Shown here: positions 17,493-26,116 of the stretch, piece by piece
Position numbering within the stretch: position 1 is the first letter of the stretch
Layout: every line of letters starts with the position of its first letter
DNA from: Streptomyces rimosus subsp. rimosus
Lineage (GTDB): Bacteria; Actinomycetota; Actinomycetes; Streptomycetales; Streptomycetaceae
Direction: 5' to 3'
DNA: 64,000 nt
NCBI RefSeq assembly: GCF_000720725.1
Contig: NZ_JOCQ01000005.1
Coordinates: 62,001-126,000, forward strand
The notes under the pieces: generated by a model
The model's input: the letters and a program-made list of their open reading frames with translations, nothing else
Database searches by the model: none
Told to the model about the DNA's origin: nothing
Position numbers and translations under genes: made by a program

Positions 17493-17530
17493 GGGGGGCC
17501 TCGAAGAGAGGGCTCCAGGAAGAGAGGTCT

Positions 17531-18253
17531 CTAGGCCCGGGTGCCGTGTGACGTGCCGTCACCCCGGGGTTCGGGGTGGTCGTCGGTCAGCGCGCTCGCG
17601 GTCAGGCCGAGGTGCTGGGCCAGGACCGCGGCCGCGGTGTCGGCGTCGCGGGCCAGCGCCGCCTCCTCCAGCCGGCGGTGCTCGTCGGCGCCGTCCCGGT
17701 CGGGGTTGCGGTGCGCCGACCAGCGGCGGGCCAGTTCGCTCGCGGTCCACATGCGGTCGAAGGTCTCCAGCAGGACGGGGTTGCCGCACCCCTCCAGCAG
17801 CGTGCGGTGGAAAACCCGGTGGGCCTCGGACCAGGCGCTGCTGTAGTGGCGGCCCTCCTCCGCCACGTACGCCGGGGTGCGGGCCAGGCGGTGGTGGGCG
17901 GCCCGTACGCGGGCCTCCCAGTCGAGGTCGCCGCGCTCGACGGACATGCGCAGCACGACCGGCTCGACGGTGCGCCGCGCTTCGGCGATCTCCTGCCAGC
18001 GGCGGTCGGAGAAGGCGGGGACGGCGAAGCCGCGGTTGTGCAGCCGGTCGGCGAGGCCGTCCCCGACCACCCGCACCAGCGCCTCGCGTACGACGGCCAG
18101 GCTCACCCCCTGTTCCCTGGCCAGTTCCTGCGGCTTGAGGGCCTCTCCGGGGGCGTGGTCCCCACGCATGATCGCGTCCCGCAGGCGTGTGTAGACCTGC
18201 TCGGAAAGCATCTGTTTTCCCGCGGAGGGGGTGGAGGCGGCGGTCTGTGTCAT
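17531..18253 (-). CDS. GntR-family regulator, FCD (FadR) subfamily
   Basis: 240 residues. Winged helix at ~15-80 (LSEQVYTRLRDAIMRGDHAP, LAREQGVSLAVVREALVRVV) followed by an all-helical FCD ligand-binding domain. Its metal/acid-binding positions can be read around EARRTVEPVVLRMSV, HRVFHRTLL and DEHRRLEEAAL. These repressors bind carboxylic acids. The start is uncertain: ATGs at 18253, 18259 and 18265 are all in frame and none has a good ribosome site. An 18-bp palindrome lies just upstream, in the gap to the divergent PEBP gene. It converges on the P450 operon and might sense that pathway, but control of the divergent gene is the simpler reading. Confidence 0.88.
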   Translation of the reverse strand: MTQTAASTPSAGKQMLSEQVYTRLRDAIMRGDHAPGEALKPQELAREQGVSLAVVREALVRVVGDGLADRLHNRGFAVPAFSDRRWQEIAEARRTVEPVVLRMSVERGDLDWEARVRAAHHRLARTPAYVAEEGRHYSSAWSEAHRVFHRTLLEGCGNPVLLETFDRMWTASELARRWSAHRNPDRDGADEHRRLEEAALARDADTAAAVLAQHLGLTASALTDDHPEPRGDGTSHGTRA

Positions 18254-18276
18254 GACCATCAGCATAGACGGTCGAT

Positions 18277-18294
18277 CCGATAATCGATTATTGG
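18277..18294. promoter_or_regulatory. Palindromic operator, likely for the GntR regulator
   Basis: CCGATAATCGATTATTGG is an 18-bp palindrome with one mismatched pair, unusually AT-rich for this window, and sits 24 bp upstream of the GntR ATG at 18253. Its position fits autoregulation and control of the divergent gene at 18413. Confidence 0.65.
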
Positions 18295-18412
18295 TGTTAT
18301 CGTCGATGCGTCGAGGCGTTGCGGAGCATCCGCCACGCCCCATGGCCGCCGTCACCATGACCGGCCACGGTCACGGCTCCGGCCGCGGCCGCACGTCGAA
18401 AGGAACGACGCG

Positions 18413-18946
18413 ATGAGCGCCAACGACCCGTTCGCCCGCCTCCCCGAGGCAGCCGCCTTCACCGTCACCAGCACCACGGTCACCGACGGCGCCGCCTGGT
18501 CCGCCGAGCAGTTCTCCGCCGGCGTCCCCGGCGGCCGGGACCGCTCCCCGCAGCTGTCGTGGAGCGGCGCCCCGGAAGGCACCAGGAGCTACGCCGTGAC
18601 GGTGTACGACCCGGACGCCCCCACCGGCTCCGGCTTCTGGCACTGGGCGGTCGCCGACATCCCCGCCACCGTCACCGAACTGCCCGAGGGCGCGGGCGAC
18701 GACACCGGTTCGGGCCTGCCCGGGGGCGCCTTCCAACTCCCCAACGACGCCCGCGCCGCCCGCTTCATCGGCGCCGCCCCGCCCGCCGGACACGGCCCGC
18801 ACCGCTACTTCGTCGTGGTGCACGCCCTCGACGTCGAGTCCATCGGCGTCCCGGCCGACGCCACCCCGGCCGTCCTCGGCTTCACGATGGCCGGCCACAT
18901 ACTCGGCCGCGCGGTGCTGACGGCCACCGCCGAGATAGCCGCCTGA
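18413..18946 (+). CDS. YbhB/YbcL-family (PEBP/Raf kinase inhibitor-like) protein
   Basis: 177 residues, the whole phosphatidylethanolamine-binding-protein fold: SPQLSWSGAPEGTRSYAVTV, YDPDAPTGSGFWHWAVADIP, GPHRYFVVVHALDV. The DPDAP and GxHRY blocks form the conserved anion-binding pocket. There is no signal peptide, so it is cytosolic. The biochemical role of bacterial members is unsettled. ATG with AAAGGA upstream; divergent from the GntR regulator. Confidence 0.88.
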   Translation: MSANDPFARLPEAAAFTVTSTTVTDGAAWSAEQFSAGVPGGRDRSPQLSWSGAPEGTRSYAVTVYDPDAPTGSGFWHWAVADIPATVTELPEGAGDDTGSGLPGGAFQLPNDARAARFIGAAPPAGHGPHRYFVVVHALDVESIGVPADATPAVLGFTMAGHILGRAVLTATAEIAA

Positions 18947-18963
18947 CGGCCACCGCCGAGATA
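18917..18963 (+). repeat. 21-bp tandem duplication across a stop codon
   Basis: CTGACGGCCACCGCCGAGAT plus one A occurs at 18917-18937 and again at 18943-18963, 26 bp apart. The second copy supplies the TGA of the PEBP gene, so the duplication may have set the present C-terminus. Confidence 0.7.
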
Positions 18964-19057
18964 CCTGCCCGAGGGCCACGGCCGGGGGCTCGCCGCGATG
19001 GCGGCGGGCCCCCGGGCCCCGACGGCGTTCCCACACCTCACCAGGAGAACAACCGCG

Positions 19058-19936
19058 ATGCCTCCGACCACCCTCTCCGGCCATGCCCACCCGACCACCG
19101 GGCGCATGGACACGGCCGCCATACGCGAGGTCAGCCTCGCCGTCAACGCGGCCCACCTGTTCATCTACCTCGTCCCCGAAACCGCGGAGGAGGCCGCGAA
19201 GCTCGGCGTGACCGACCGCGAACCGGCGTACCTCGCGTTCCGGTCGGCCGCGATGGGCGCGGTCCCGTGGCAGGTCGTACTCGCGGCCTTCTACAACTTC
19301 AGCCCCAGATCGGTGCGGTCCATGACGGGCGTGTGGGACGCCGCGTCCCCCGAGCGGTGGCAGGCCGCCCGCTTCGTCGCCGCCGACCGCGCGCTGCGAC
19401 GCGTCGGCACAGGACTCACGGCCGGACAGATCGCGCAAGCGCGGTCGCTGATCGACCCGGTGGTCGCCGGCGCCGACTACGCGGGCAAGCCGCTGGCCGC
19501 CGCGAACGCCTCGGTCGCGCTCCCGGCCGATCCGCTCGTCGCGCTGTGGCAGCAGATCACCGTACTGCGCGAATGGCGCGGCGACGCCCATCTGAGCGTG
19601 CTCGCCGGCCATCGCCTCGGGCCGTGCGACTGCCTCGTCATGCACGCCGCGACGGGCCGCGCCCCGGTCGGCATCCTGCGTACGACCCGCCGCTGGAACG
19701 ACGAGGAGTGGGCCGCGGCGACGGCACGTCTCGTCGCGCGCGGCTGGCTCGACGCCGACGGCACCGCAACCGATGCCGGCGCCGCGGCACGCGAGCGGAT
19801 CGAGGCCGAGACCGACGAGCACTGCGCCGCGCTGTGGGCGCCGGTCGGCGACGCGGGCGCCCGCCGGCTCGCCTCGCTCATCACGCCGATCGGCGAGGCG
19901 TTCACCGCGGCCGGGACCTACGCGGCGCTGCGCTGA
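19058..19936 (+). CDS. SCO6745-family helical/winged-helix protein
   Basis: 292 residues. The N-terminal half (REVSLAVNAAHLFIYLVPET, AFRSAAMGAVPWQVVLAAFY, FSPRSVRSMTGVWDA) and C-terminal half (LRTTRRWNDEEWAAATARLV, DADGTATDAGAAARERIE) match what is known as the SCO6745 family in streptomycetes; the end resembles a MarR-like winged helix. The function is not established. The ATG at 19058 follows CACCAGGAGAAC. It is 111 bp behind the PEBP gene and may be co-transcribed with it. Confidence 0.75.
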   Translation: MPPTTLSGHAHPTTGRMDTAAIREVSLAVNAAHLFIYLVPETAEEAAKLGVTDREPAYLAFRSAAMGAVPWQVVLAAFYNFSPRSVRSMTGVWDAASPERWQAARFVAADRALRRVGTGLTAGQIAQARSLIDPVVAGADYAGKPLAAANASVALPADPLVALWQQITVLREWRGDAHLSVLAGHRLGPCDCLVMHAATGRAPVGILRTTRRWNDEEWAAATARLVARGWLDADGTATDAGAAARERIEAETDEHCAALWAPVGDAGARRLASLITPIGEAFTAAGTYAALR

Positions 19937-20027
19937 ACGCGGCGGGCCGTTCCGGCCGCTGCGCGTGATCCGGCGGGCGAGGAAATCCGTCGCGGCCGGT
20001 GAGGTACGTCGCTAGCCTCGGTCCACC

Positions 20028-20774
20028 ATGCAGCGCGAGGCGACCGCGAAGGGGGCCGGCATGGAGCCGGAGGGCGTACGGACCGACCGTCTGGGCGTGC
20101 TGCTCGCCCAGTTCGACCAGGCCAGGGAGATGGCCCAGGTACGGCTGACGGGGCTGGGCGACGCGGAGTACCTGTGGGAGCCGGTGCCCGGGTGCTGGTC
20201 GATCCGGCGCCGGGGCGAGGCGTCGACGCCCAGGGCGTTCGGGCCGGGCGAATGGCTGCTCGACCTGGGCGCCCCGGACATCCCGGCGAGCGAGTACGCC
20301 GAGATCGCCCGGCAGGCCGCCGGCGGGATGTCCGTCACCAAGATCGCAGACGACTGGGGCGTGGGCGTCGAACGGGTCGGGCAGGTCCTCGCCCACACCG
20401 GGGTCCCGGAGCCCGACGACACACCGGTCACCACCATCGCGTGGCGGCTGGGGCACCTCCACTTCCACCTGGCGGGCCAATGGGAGTGGACCTTCGGCGA
20501 ACGGCGTCAGGAGCCGAAACTGCTCGTCGACTTCAGCCCCCGCGCCGCCGTCGCGGTCGAACGGTTCTGGGAGCTGATCGACCGCTGGCGCGACAGCGTG
20601 GGCGCCGTCACCGACGAGCAGCTCGACACGGTCGGCTTCTCCCAGTACCCGTACAGCTCCGACCCCGACAACCCCTACATCGCCGTACTGTCGGGCACCT
20701 GCCTCGAATTCATCCACCACATGGCCGAGATCGCGCTGCTCCGCGACCTCTGGAGGGCTCGCCGCACGTCGTGA
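20028..20774 (+). CDS. DinB-like four-helix metal-dependent protein
   Basis: 248 residues of the DinB/maleylpyruvate-isomerase-like superfamily. RLGVLLAQFDQAREMAQVRL opens the first helix; the likely metal histidines are in RLGHLHFHLAGQWEW and FIHHMAEIALLRD. An internal ~45-residue segment (SEYAEIARQAAGGMSVTKIA) is an insertion relative to minimal DinB proteins. A -10-like TAGCCT lies ~12 bp before the first ATG, suggesting a leaderless transcript and favouring 20028 over the internal ATG at 20061. Members act as thiol-dependent transferases or isomerases; the substrate is unknown. Confidence 0.75.
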   Translation: MQREATAKGAGMEPEGVRTDRLGVLLAQFDQAREMAQVRLTGLGDAEYLWEPVPGCWSIRRRGEASTPRAFGPGEWLLDLGAPDIPASEYAEIARQAAGGMSVTKIADDWGVGVERVGQVLAHTGVPEPDDTPVTTIAWRLGHLHFHLAGQWEWTFGERRQEPKLLVDFSPRAAVAVERFWELIDRWRDSVGAVTDEQLDTVGFSQYPYSSDPDNPYIAVLSGTCLEFIHHMAEIALLRDLWRARRTS

Positions 20775-20858
20775 GCGAGCGGAGGGCCTGCCGCGCCTGG
20801 TGAGCGAGCGCGAGCACGCCCTCCCGGTCCTCGCGTCACGCCCTCCTGGTCCTCCTGC

Positions 20859-21686
20859 CTACTCGCCGACGGCAGCGAGGAATTCGCCCAGGGCTTCGGC
20901 GACCGCCTCGGGAGCCTCCAGAGGCAGCAGGTGCCCGGCCCCGGGGACGGTGGTCATGGTCGCGTGCGGAACGTATGGCAGCAGGCACTCGCGCAGTACG
21001 CTGGGCGGCTCGACCTTGTCGTGCTCCCCGGCCAGCACCGCCACAGGGGCGGCGATGCGGCGGGCTTCCCCGGTGACGTCCCGTGCGATTCCGCGCAGCG
21101 GCCACTCCGTACGGGCATCGGCCGCAGCGGCGAGGCTGTCCCGGACGACCGTGTCCCGTACCGTCCGTGACACGGCGACAGCGGTCAGGACGTGATCGAG
21201 GGCGTGCCCGACGGCCTCCGGCGAGTCGTAGGCGTGGGACAGGCCCCGCCGGTACTCCTCGGTCACGGCCGGAGCCGGCAGCGGGGGAGCAGGCGCGACC
21301 AGGAACAGCCCGGCCAGCCCCGCGGGACGCCGGGCCGCGGCCAGCTGGCCGACCTTGCCGCCCATCGAGTGGCCGACGAGGACGAAAGGCCCCGAGACGC
21401 ATGCCTCGACGATCCTGAGCAGATCGTCGGCGAGCTGATCGAGGTGGTACGGCCCCGGCAGTCCCCGCGAGGCACCCCAGCCGCGCTGATCGAAACGGAC
21501 CGTGGTCCGCTCCGGCGGCAGACACCGGACCACCTCGTCCCAGGTGCCCGCCGAGCCGCCCCAGTAATGCGTGAAAACCAGCGCGGGACCGCTGCTCCCA
21601 CCCCCGATCCGTACGTCCAGGGATCCGCCCGCCACAGCCACGGCCCTGGTGGCAGCCGCAGCCACACCATTTGTAGAATTCGACAT
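20859..21686 (-). CDS. Alpha/beta-hydrolase
   Basis: 275 residues. Oxyanion/HG-equivalent FTHYWGGSAGTWDEV, nucleophile elbow GHSMGGKVGQLAA, acid in AVLAGEHDKVEPP and catalytic His in VPGAGHLLPLEAP: a complete triad of the haloperoxidase/esterase-like family. ATG 21686 is preceded by AGGAGAGG at a good distance. Divergent from an AraC regulator with a 104-bp gap, so likely controlled by it. The substrate is unknown. Confidence 0.88.
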   Translation of the reverse strand: MSNSTNGVAAAATRAVAVAGGSLDVRIGGGSSGPALVFTHYWGGSAGTWDEVVRCLPPERTTVRFDQRGWGASRGLPGPYHLDQLADDLLRIVEACVSGPFVLVGHSMGGKVGQLAAARRPAGLAGLFLVAPAPPLPAPAVTEEYRRGLSHAYDSPEAVGHALDHVLTAVAVSRTVRDTVVRDSLAAAADARTEWPLRGIARDVTGEARRIAAPVAVLAGEHDKVEPPSVLRECLLPYVPHATMTTVPGAGHLLPLEAPEAVAEALGEFLAAVGE

Positions 21687-21790
21687 TCTCGCGCCTCTCC
21701 TCAATACCGCGGCAGGTGGCTGAACCCATGGGACACGCGCCGACAGCGCCGTCCGTCCTGCCCACGAATCGTGATGACGAAAACGACGCT

Positions 21791-22708
21791 ATGCCGGTGC
21801 ATCCACCAGCCCTACGGAAAAGCGACCGACCTCTTGTGAAAAACGGACACTCTGCGGTACGGCAGCTGCGATATCTCCCCGCCGTCGGTGCCTCCTACGG
21901 CGTGGAGGTCCTCAGCTTCGCCGCGCTGCGAAAGGCCGACACCGAAAGGCGGCGTACGCAGCTGCAGCGCCCCGACTTCCACGTCCTCGCTCTGATCACC
22001 TCGGGCAGCGGCGCCCATGAAGCGGACTTCCGACACCACCGGCTGCACGAAGGCGGCGTCGTGTGGATCAGGCCCGGTGCGGTGCACCGATGGAGCGACG
22101 TCGATCGTCTCGACGGCCCTCTGATCCTCTTCCGGCCGGGCTTCCTGCCCGACCCCGGCCTCGAAACCGCGAACGTCACCGCCCCCGCCTGCTGGCAACT
22201 GCCGGCCCCGGTCCTCCCGCTGGCCGTGCTGGCCGCCGAGCACCTCGACCGCGAGCACCGCGCGGCGGTGCGGTCACCGCATCTGGCGTCCTCGGCGCTG
22301 CTCGCCCACCTCCTGGCGGCACTGCTCCTGCGCGTACTCCCCAAGCCGGCCGCCCCGCCGCCCCCCGGCGCCGCCGGGGACCGGCCGCTCAAGATCTTCC
22401 ACGCCTACCGCACCGCGGTCGAGGAACACTTCGCCCAATGGCACCAAGTGGCCGACTACGCAAAGGCGCTCGGTTACGACGTACGGACCCTCACCCGCGC
22501 GACCCGCGCCACCGCCGGAACCGGCGCCAAGGCATTCCTCGACCAGCGCATCCTGCTCGAAGCGAAACGGCTGCTCGCCCACACCGACCTACCGGTCGGC
22601 CGCTGCGCACACCACCTCGGATTCCGCGACACCGGGAACTTCACCACCTTCTTCCGGCGGCAGACCGGACTGGCTCCTACCTCTTGGGCCGATATGGCGC
22701 GGAGTTGA
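21791..22708 (+). CDS. AraC-family transcriptional regulator
   Basis: 305 residues. An N-terminal cupin-like sensor (FHVLALITSGSGAHEADFRH, WIRPGAVHRWSDVD) and a C-terminal double helix-turn-helix (ADYAKALGYDVRTLTRATRA, CAHHLGFRDTGNFTTFFRRQ, ending TGLAPTSWADM). The start is uncertain: ATG 21791 is chosen, a GTG at 21836 is possible and neither has a strong ribosome site. Divergent from the alpha/beta-hydrolase, which it probably activates in response to a small ligand. Confidence 0.88.
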   Translation: MPVHPPALRKSDRPLVKNGHSAVRQLRYLPAVGASYGVEVLSFAALRKADTERRRTQLQRPDFHVLALITSGSGAHEADFRHHRLHEGGVVWIRPGAVHRWSDVDRLDGPLILFRPGFLPDPGLETANVTAPACWQLPAPVLPLAVLAAEHLDREHRAAVRSPHLASSALLAHLLAALLLRVLPKPAAPPPPGAAGDRPLKIFHAYRTAVEEHFAQWHQVADYAKALGYDVRTLTRATRATAGTGAKAFLDQRILLEAKRLLAHTDLPVGRCAHHLGFRDTGNFTTFFRRQTGLAPTSWADMARS

Positions 22709-22784
22709 CCCGCCGGGACCGCGTTCCCGGTCCTCCCGGCACGATGGCCGCATCTTGCCGCGCCCGCGGGAAGTCCGAGACGAG

Positions 22785-23282
22785 ATGACGAGGAGCGTGC
22801 ACATCGTGGACCAGGAGAACGTGAGCGCCACCCTGACCCTCGCCGCGCCCGCCGAGAAGGTGTTCGCGGTGCTGGCGGACCCGACGGCGCATGCGGCGAT
22901 CGACGGCACCGGCTGGATCCGGGAACCCGTCGACCGGGCGCCGCTGACCGCGGTGGGGCAGATCTTCCGGATGGCCATGTATCACGCCGATCACCCGGAC
23001 GGTGACTACCAGGTGGCCAACAAGATCCAGGTACTCGACCCGCCGAGCGCCATCGGCTGGCTGACGGGGCAGGAGAAGGACGACGGCCGCCTGGAGTTCG
23101 GCGGCTGGTTCTGGCGTTACGACCTCGTGCCGCTCGGCCCGTCCGGGACGGAGGTCACGCTCACCTACGACTGGTCGGCGGTGCCGCAGTCCATCCGGGA
23201 GTACCTGCGGTTCCCGCCGTTCGGTCCCGAACACCTCAGCAACTCGCTGCGGCATCTGGCCGGGCTTGTCTCCGGCGGGTGA
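22785..23282 (+). CDS. SRPBCC (START-like/polyketide cyclase) domain protein
   Basis: 165 residues with the hydrophobic-pocket fold: SATLTLAAPAEKVFAVLADP, AAIDGTGWIREPVD, WFWRYDLVPLGPSGTEVTLT, YDWSAVPQSIREYLRFPPFG. Such proteins bind lipids or aromatic intermediates. The start may instead be GTG 22806, which has GAGGAG 9 bp upstream. Same direction as the AraC gene, 76 bp behind it. Confidence 0.82.
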   Translation: MTRSVHIVDQENVSATLTLAAPAEKVFAVLADPTAHAAIDGTGWIREPVDRAPLTAVGQIFRMAMYHADHPDGDYQVANKIQVLDPPSAIGWLTGQEKDDGRLEFGGWFWRYDLVPLGPSGTEVTLTYDWSAVPQSIREYLRFPPFGPEHLSNSLRHLAGLVSGG

Positions 23283-23689
23283 GGGACACCCGCCCCGCGT
23301 GCCGGGGCGGGCCGCCGACTGCCGGGCCGCCAACTGGCCGAGTCCATCGAGCGGTCCGCCCCCGCCCCGGCCGGTTCGCGGGCGCGTCTGCTCGCGGCGT
23401 TCGACAACGGCACCCGCTGCCCCGAATACCGGCCCCACCATGCCGCGCCCTCCCAGCTGCCCTCGATGCCCCGGCATTGTCCGCATGCCCAAAAGGTGAC
23501 CCGCAAGTTCGTTCCCTCGGACCAACAACCCGGGGGTCTGCCCTGCGTACGCTGCGGCGCAGTTCAGTCTGAATTTCGCGTCCGACCTCGCCTGAGTCCT
23601 TCCCGCGCGGCGCTGTGTCCCTTACTCGGGCGGGGGCCGGGTCACATCTGCTCACCTCCACTGCTCACTTCCACACGAAAGGCTCCGTC
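23283..23689. other. Intergenic region before the D-amino-acid operon
   Basis: About 400 bp without a convincing coding frame. It contains a perfect odd palindrome TTCAGTCTGAA (23563-23573), ~117 bp before the dipeptidase start, that could be a regulator site. No copy of the longer palindrome found upstream of the PucR gene is evident here. Confidence 0.4.
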
Positions 23690-24715
23690 GTGTCCGTGGA
23701 CCTGCATCACCGCGCCGTCGTGGCCGATGCCCACAACGACCTCCTCATGGCCGTTGCCGCCCGCCCCCCGGCGAGCTGGGGCAGTTTCTTCCGGGAGCGG
23801 TGGCTGCCGCAGCTGCGCGAGGGCGGTATCGGCATCCAGGTCCTGCCGGTGTTCATCGACGATCAGTACCGACCCGAGGGGGCGCTCCGGCAAACCCTCC
23901 GCATGATCGAATGTGCCCATGTCCTCGCCGAGGCCAACGCCGATCAGGTCGCCCTGTGCCGCAACGGTGCCGGCATCGACGCGGCCCTCGCCGAGAACAA
24001 GATCGCCCTGGTACTCGCCCTGGAGAGCGCGCCGGGCATCGACGCCTCCGTCGAGCTGTTCTCCACCCTGTTCCGGCTCGGCGTGCGGATCGCCTCGATC
24101 GCCCATTGGGGACGTACTCCGCTCGCGGACGGCAGCCGGGAGGACGCCACCGGCAGTCGGCTGACCGCCTCCGGGGTCCGGGCGCTGGAGGAGATGGAAC
24201 GCCTGGGCATCCTCTTCGACATCTCCCACCTGGGGGCGAGCGGCGTCTCCCACGTCCTGGAGCTCGCCACCCGCCCGCTGATCGCCACCCACTCCTGTGC
24301 CCGCGCCCTGCGGGATCACCACCGCAACCTCACCGACGACCAGATCCGGGGTGTGGCCGCCACCGGCGGCCTGGTGTGCGTGAACTTCGTGCCGGACTTC
24401 CTCACCGACGACCAGGCGGAAGTGAGCGTCGACCGGGTCGTCGACCACATCGAACACGTCGTCTCCGTGGCCGGGATCGACCACGTCGGCCTCGGGTCGG
24501 ACTTCATCCGCGAGGTCATGGCGGACGTCACCCCGCCCTGCTGCGAGAACGCCGACGACGAGGACCCCCTGTTCGACTTCCCGGGCCTGGAAGGCCCGGC
24601 CGGTATGCCGCTGGTCACCGAGGCGTTGATCCGCCGGGGCCTGCCCGAGGAGGACGTCCTGAAGGTGCTCGGCGGGAACCTGCGACGGCTCATGAGCACG
24701 TGCATGGGCCCATGA
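23690..24715 (+). CDS. M19 (renal/membrane dipeptidase) family zinc dipeptidase
   Basis: 341 residues. DAHNDLLMAV near the N-terminus holds the His-x-Asp zinc pair; ALESAPGIDAS carries the bridging Glu; IAHWGRTPLADG, ISHLGASGVSHVLE and IATHSCARALRDHHRNLTD supply the remaining His ligands; GLGSDFIRE is the family's Asp region. The family cleaves dipeptides including those with D-residues at the C-terminal position. GTG 23690 is favoured by GAAAGG 8 bp upstream. No signal peptide, so cytosolic. It is the first gene of a run with M20, GNAT and racemase genes, where it would supply free D-amino acids. Confidence 0.88.
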   Translation: MSVDLHHRAVVADAHNDLLMAVAARPPASWGSFFRERWLPQLREGGIGIQVLPVFIDDQYRPEGALRQTLRMIECAHVLAEANADQVALCRNGAGIDAALAENKIALVLALESAPGIDASVELFSTLFRLGVRIASIAHWGRTPLADGSREDATGSRLTASGVRALEEMERLGILFDISHLGASGVSHVLELATRPLIATHSCARALRDHHRNLTDDQIRGVAATGGLVCVNFVPDFLTDDQAEVSVDRVVDHIEHVVSVAGIDHVGLGSDFIREVMADVTPPCCENADDEDPLFDFPGLEGPAGMPLVTEALIRRGLPEEDVLKVLGGNLRRLMSTCMGP

Positions 24716-24910
24716 GCAGCACACATGGGCTTGTAAGCACGTACCCGGGCTGAGGTCCGTCCAGCTTTCCAACTCGCTACCGATATGGCTCTGGCCTGCC
24801 TGTTCGGCGTTATGAAGCGACCCGATCCGTCGTCCTGCCCCCCGTCAACGCCCCACCGCCCCGCCAAGACGCTCAAGATGCTCAACACCCCACCTCCGGA
24901 GACCCACCCC

Positions 24911-26116
24911 GTGCCACACCACCCCGCACGTCTCTTCCCGCAAGCGGACCCCGCACCGGCCGCGGACAGCACCCCGTCCACCCCGACCACCCCGTCCACC
25001 CCGCCCGCTCCGTCCGCCCCTTCCCTGGACACCATGCTCGCCGACCTCGAAGAACTCGTCTCCTGCGAGTCCTTCTCGGACGACCACGCAGCCGTGGCCC
25101 GCAGCGGCCAGGTGGTCGCGGCGCAGGGACGCCGGCTGCTCGGCGCCGCGCCCCGGACGCTGGACATCGAGGGCATCACCCACGTGCAGTGGACCTTCGG
25201 AACCCCGCGCATTCTGCTGCTGGGCCATCACGACACCGTCTGGCCGATCGGCTCCCTGAAGACCCACCCCTGGTCGGTGGAGCAGGGCATCGCCCGCGGC
25301 CCCGGGGTCTTCGACATGAAGGCCGGTCTGGTCCAGATGTTCCACGCCCTGGCCTCACTGCCCTCCCTCGACGGCCTGTGCGTGCTCGTCACCGGCGACG
25401 AGGAGACCGGCTCGGCCACCTCCCGTTCGCTGATCGAGGACCTCGCGCGGCAGTGCTCGGCCACGCTCGTCCTGGAGCCCTCGGCACCCGGCGGGGCCTT
25501 GAAGACCAGCCGTAAAGGCGTGTCCCTCTACGACATCACCGTCCGCGGGCGCGCCGCCCACTCCGGGCTGGAACCGGAGAAGGGGGTCAACGCGGCCACC
25601 GAACTCGCCCACCAGCTGCTCGCCCTGGGAAGCGTGGCCGACACCGTCACCGCCTCGACCGGGCCCGGTACGAGTGTGACTCCCACCCTGATGAGGGCCG
25701 GCACGTCGAACAACACCGTGCCCGCGCGGGCCGGGCTGAGCGTGGACGTCCGGGTGCCGAACGCCGCGGCGCAGGAAGCGGTCGACCAGCTCATCAGGGG
25801 CCTTGAGCCGCGGATTCCCGGCGCCCGCGTGCAGGTCGACGGTGGTCCCAACCGTCCGCCCCTGGGGCCCGAGGCTTCCCGGGAGCTGTTCGCCCTGGCC
25901 ACCGAACAGGCCGTACGGCTCGGCCTCGGCCCGCTGCGGCAGGCGGCCGTCGGCGGCGCCTCCGACGGCAACTACACCGCCGGGGCCGGCTGCCCCACGC
26001 TCGACGGCCTCGGCGCGGTGGGCGACGGCGCGCACGCCGACCACGAGCACGTCGTCACCGCCGCCATGCCGGCCCGCGCCCGGCTCCTGGCCCAGCTCGT
26101 CGGAGCACTGCGATGA
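24911..26116 (+). CDS. M20-family metallo-amidohydrolase, candidate N-succinyl-L-amino acid desuccinylase
   Basis: 401 residues. Dinuclear zinc ligands are visible: ILLLGHHDTVW, GPGVFDMKAGLVQM, VTGDEETGSATSR and the C-terminal GDGAHADHEHV; the dimerisation insert starts near VSLYDITVRGRAAHSG. The start is uncertain: GTG 24911 has CCGGAG upstream and removes a Pro-rich N-terminus that would follow from earlier starts. A low-complexity Pro/Thr/Ser stretch (~residues 18-38) remains. Its stop overlaps the next ATG by 4 bp. In the Geobacillus NSAR operon an M20 enzyme releases succinate from N-succinyl-L-amino acids; gene order suggests the same role here. Confidence 0.8.
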   Translation: MPHHPARLFPQADPAPAADSTPSTPTTPSTPPAPSAPSLDTMLADLEELVSCESFSDDHAAVARSGQVVAAQGRRLLGAAPRTLDIEGITHVQWTFGTPRILLLGHHDTVWPIGSLKTHPWSVEQGIARGPGVFDMKAGLVQMFHALASLPSLDGLCVLVTGDEETGSATSRSLIEDLARQCSATLVLEPSAPGGALKTSRKGVSLYDITVRGRAAHSGLEPEKGVNAATELAHQLLALGSVADTVTASTGPGTSVTPTLMRAGTSNNTVPARAGLSVDVRVPNAAAQEAVDQLIRGLEPRIPGARVQVDGGPNRPPLGPEASRELFALATEQAVRLGLGPLRQAAVGGASDGNYTAGAGCPTLDGLGAVGDGAHADHEHVVTAAMPARARLLAQLVGALR

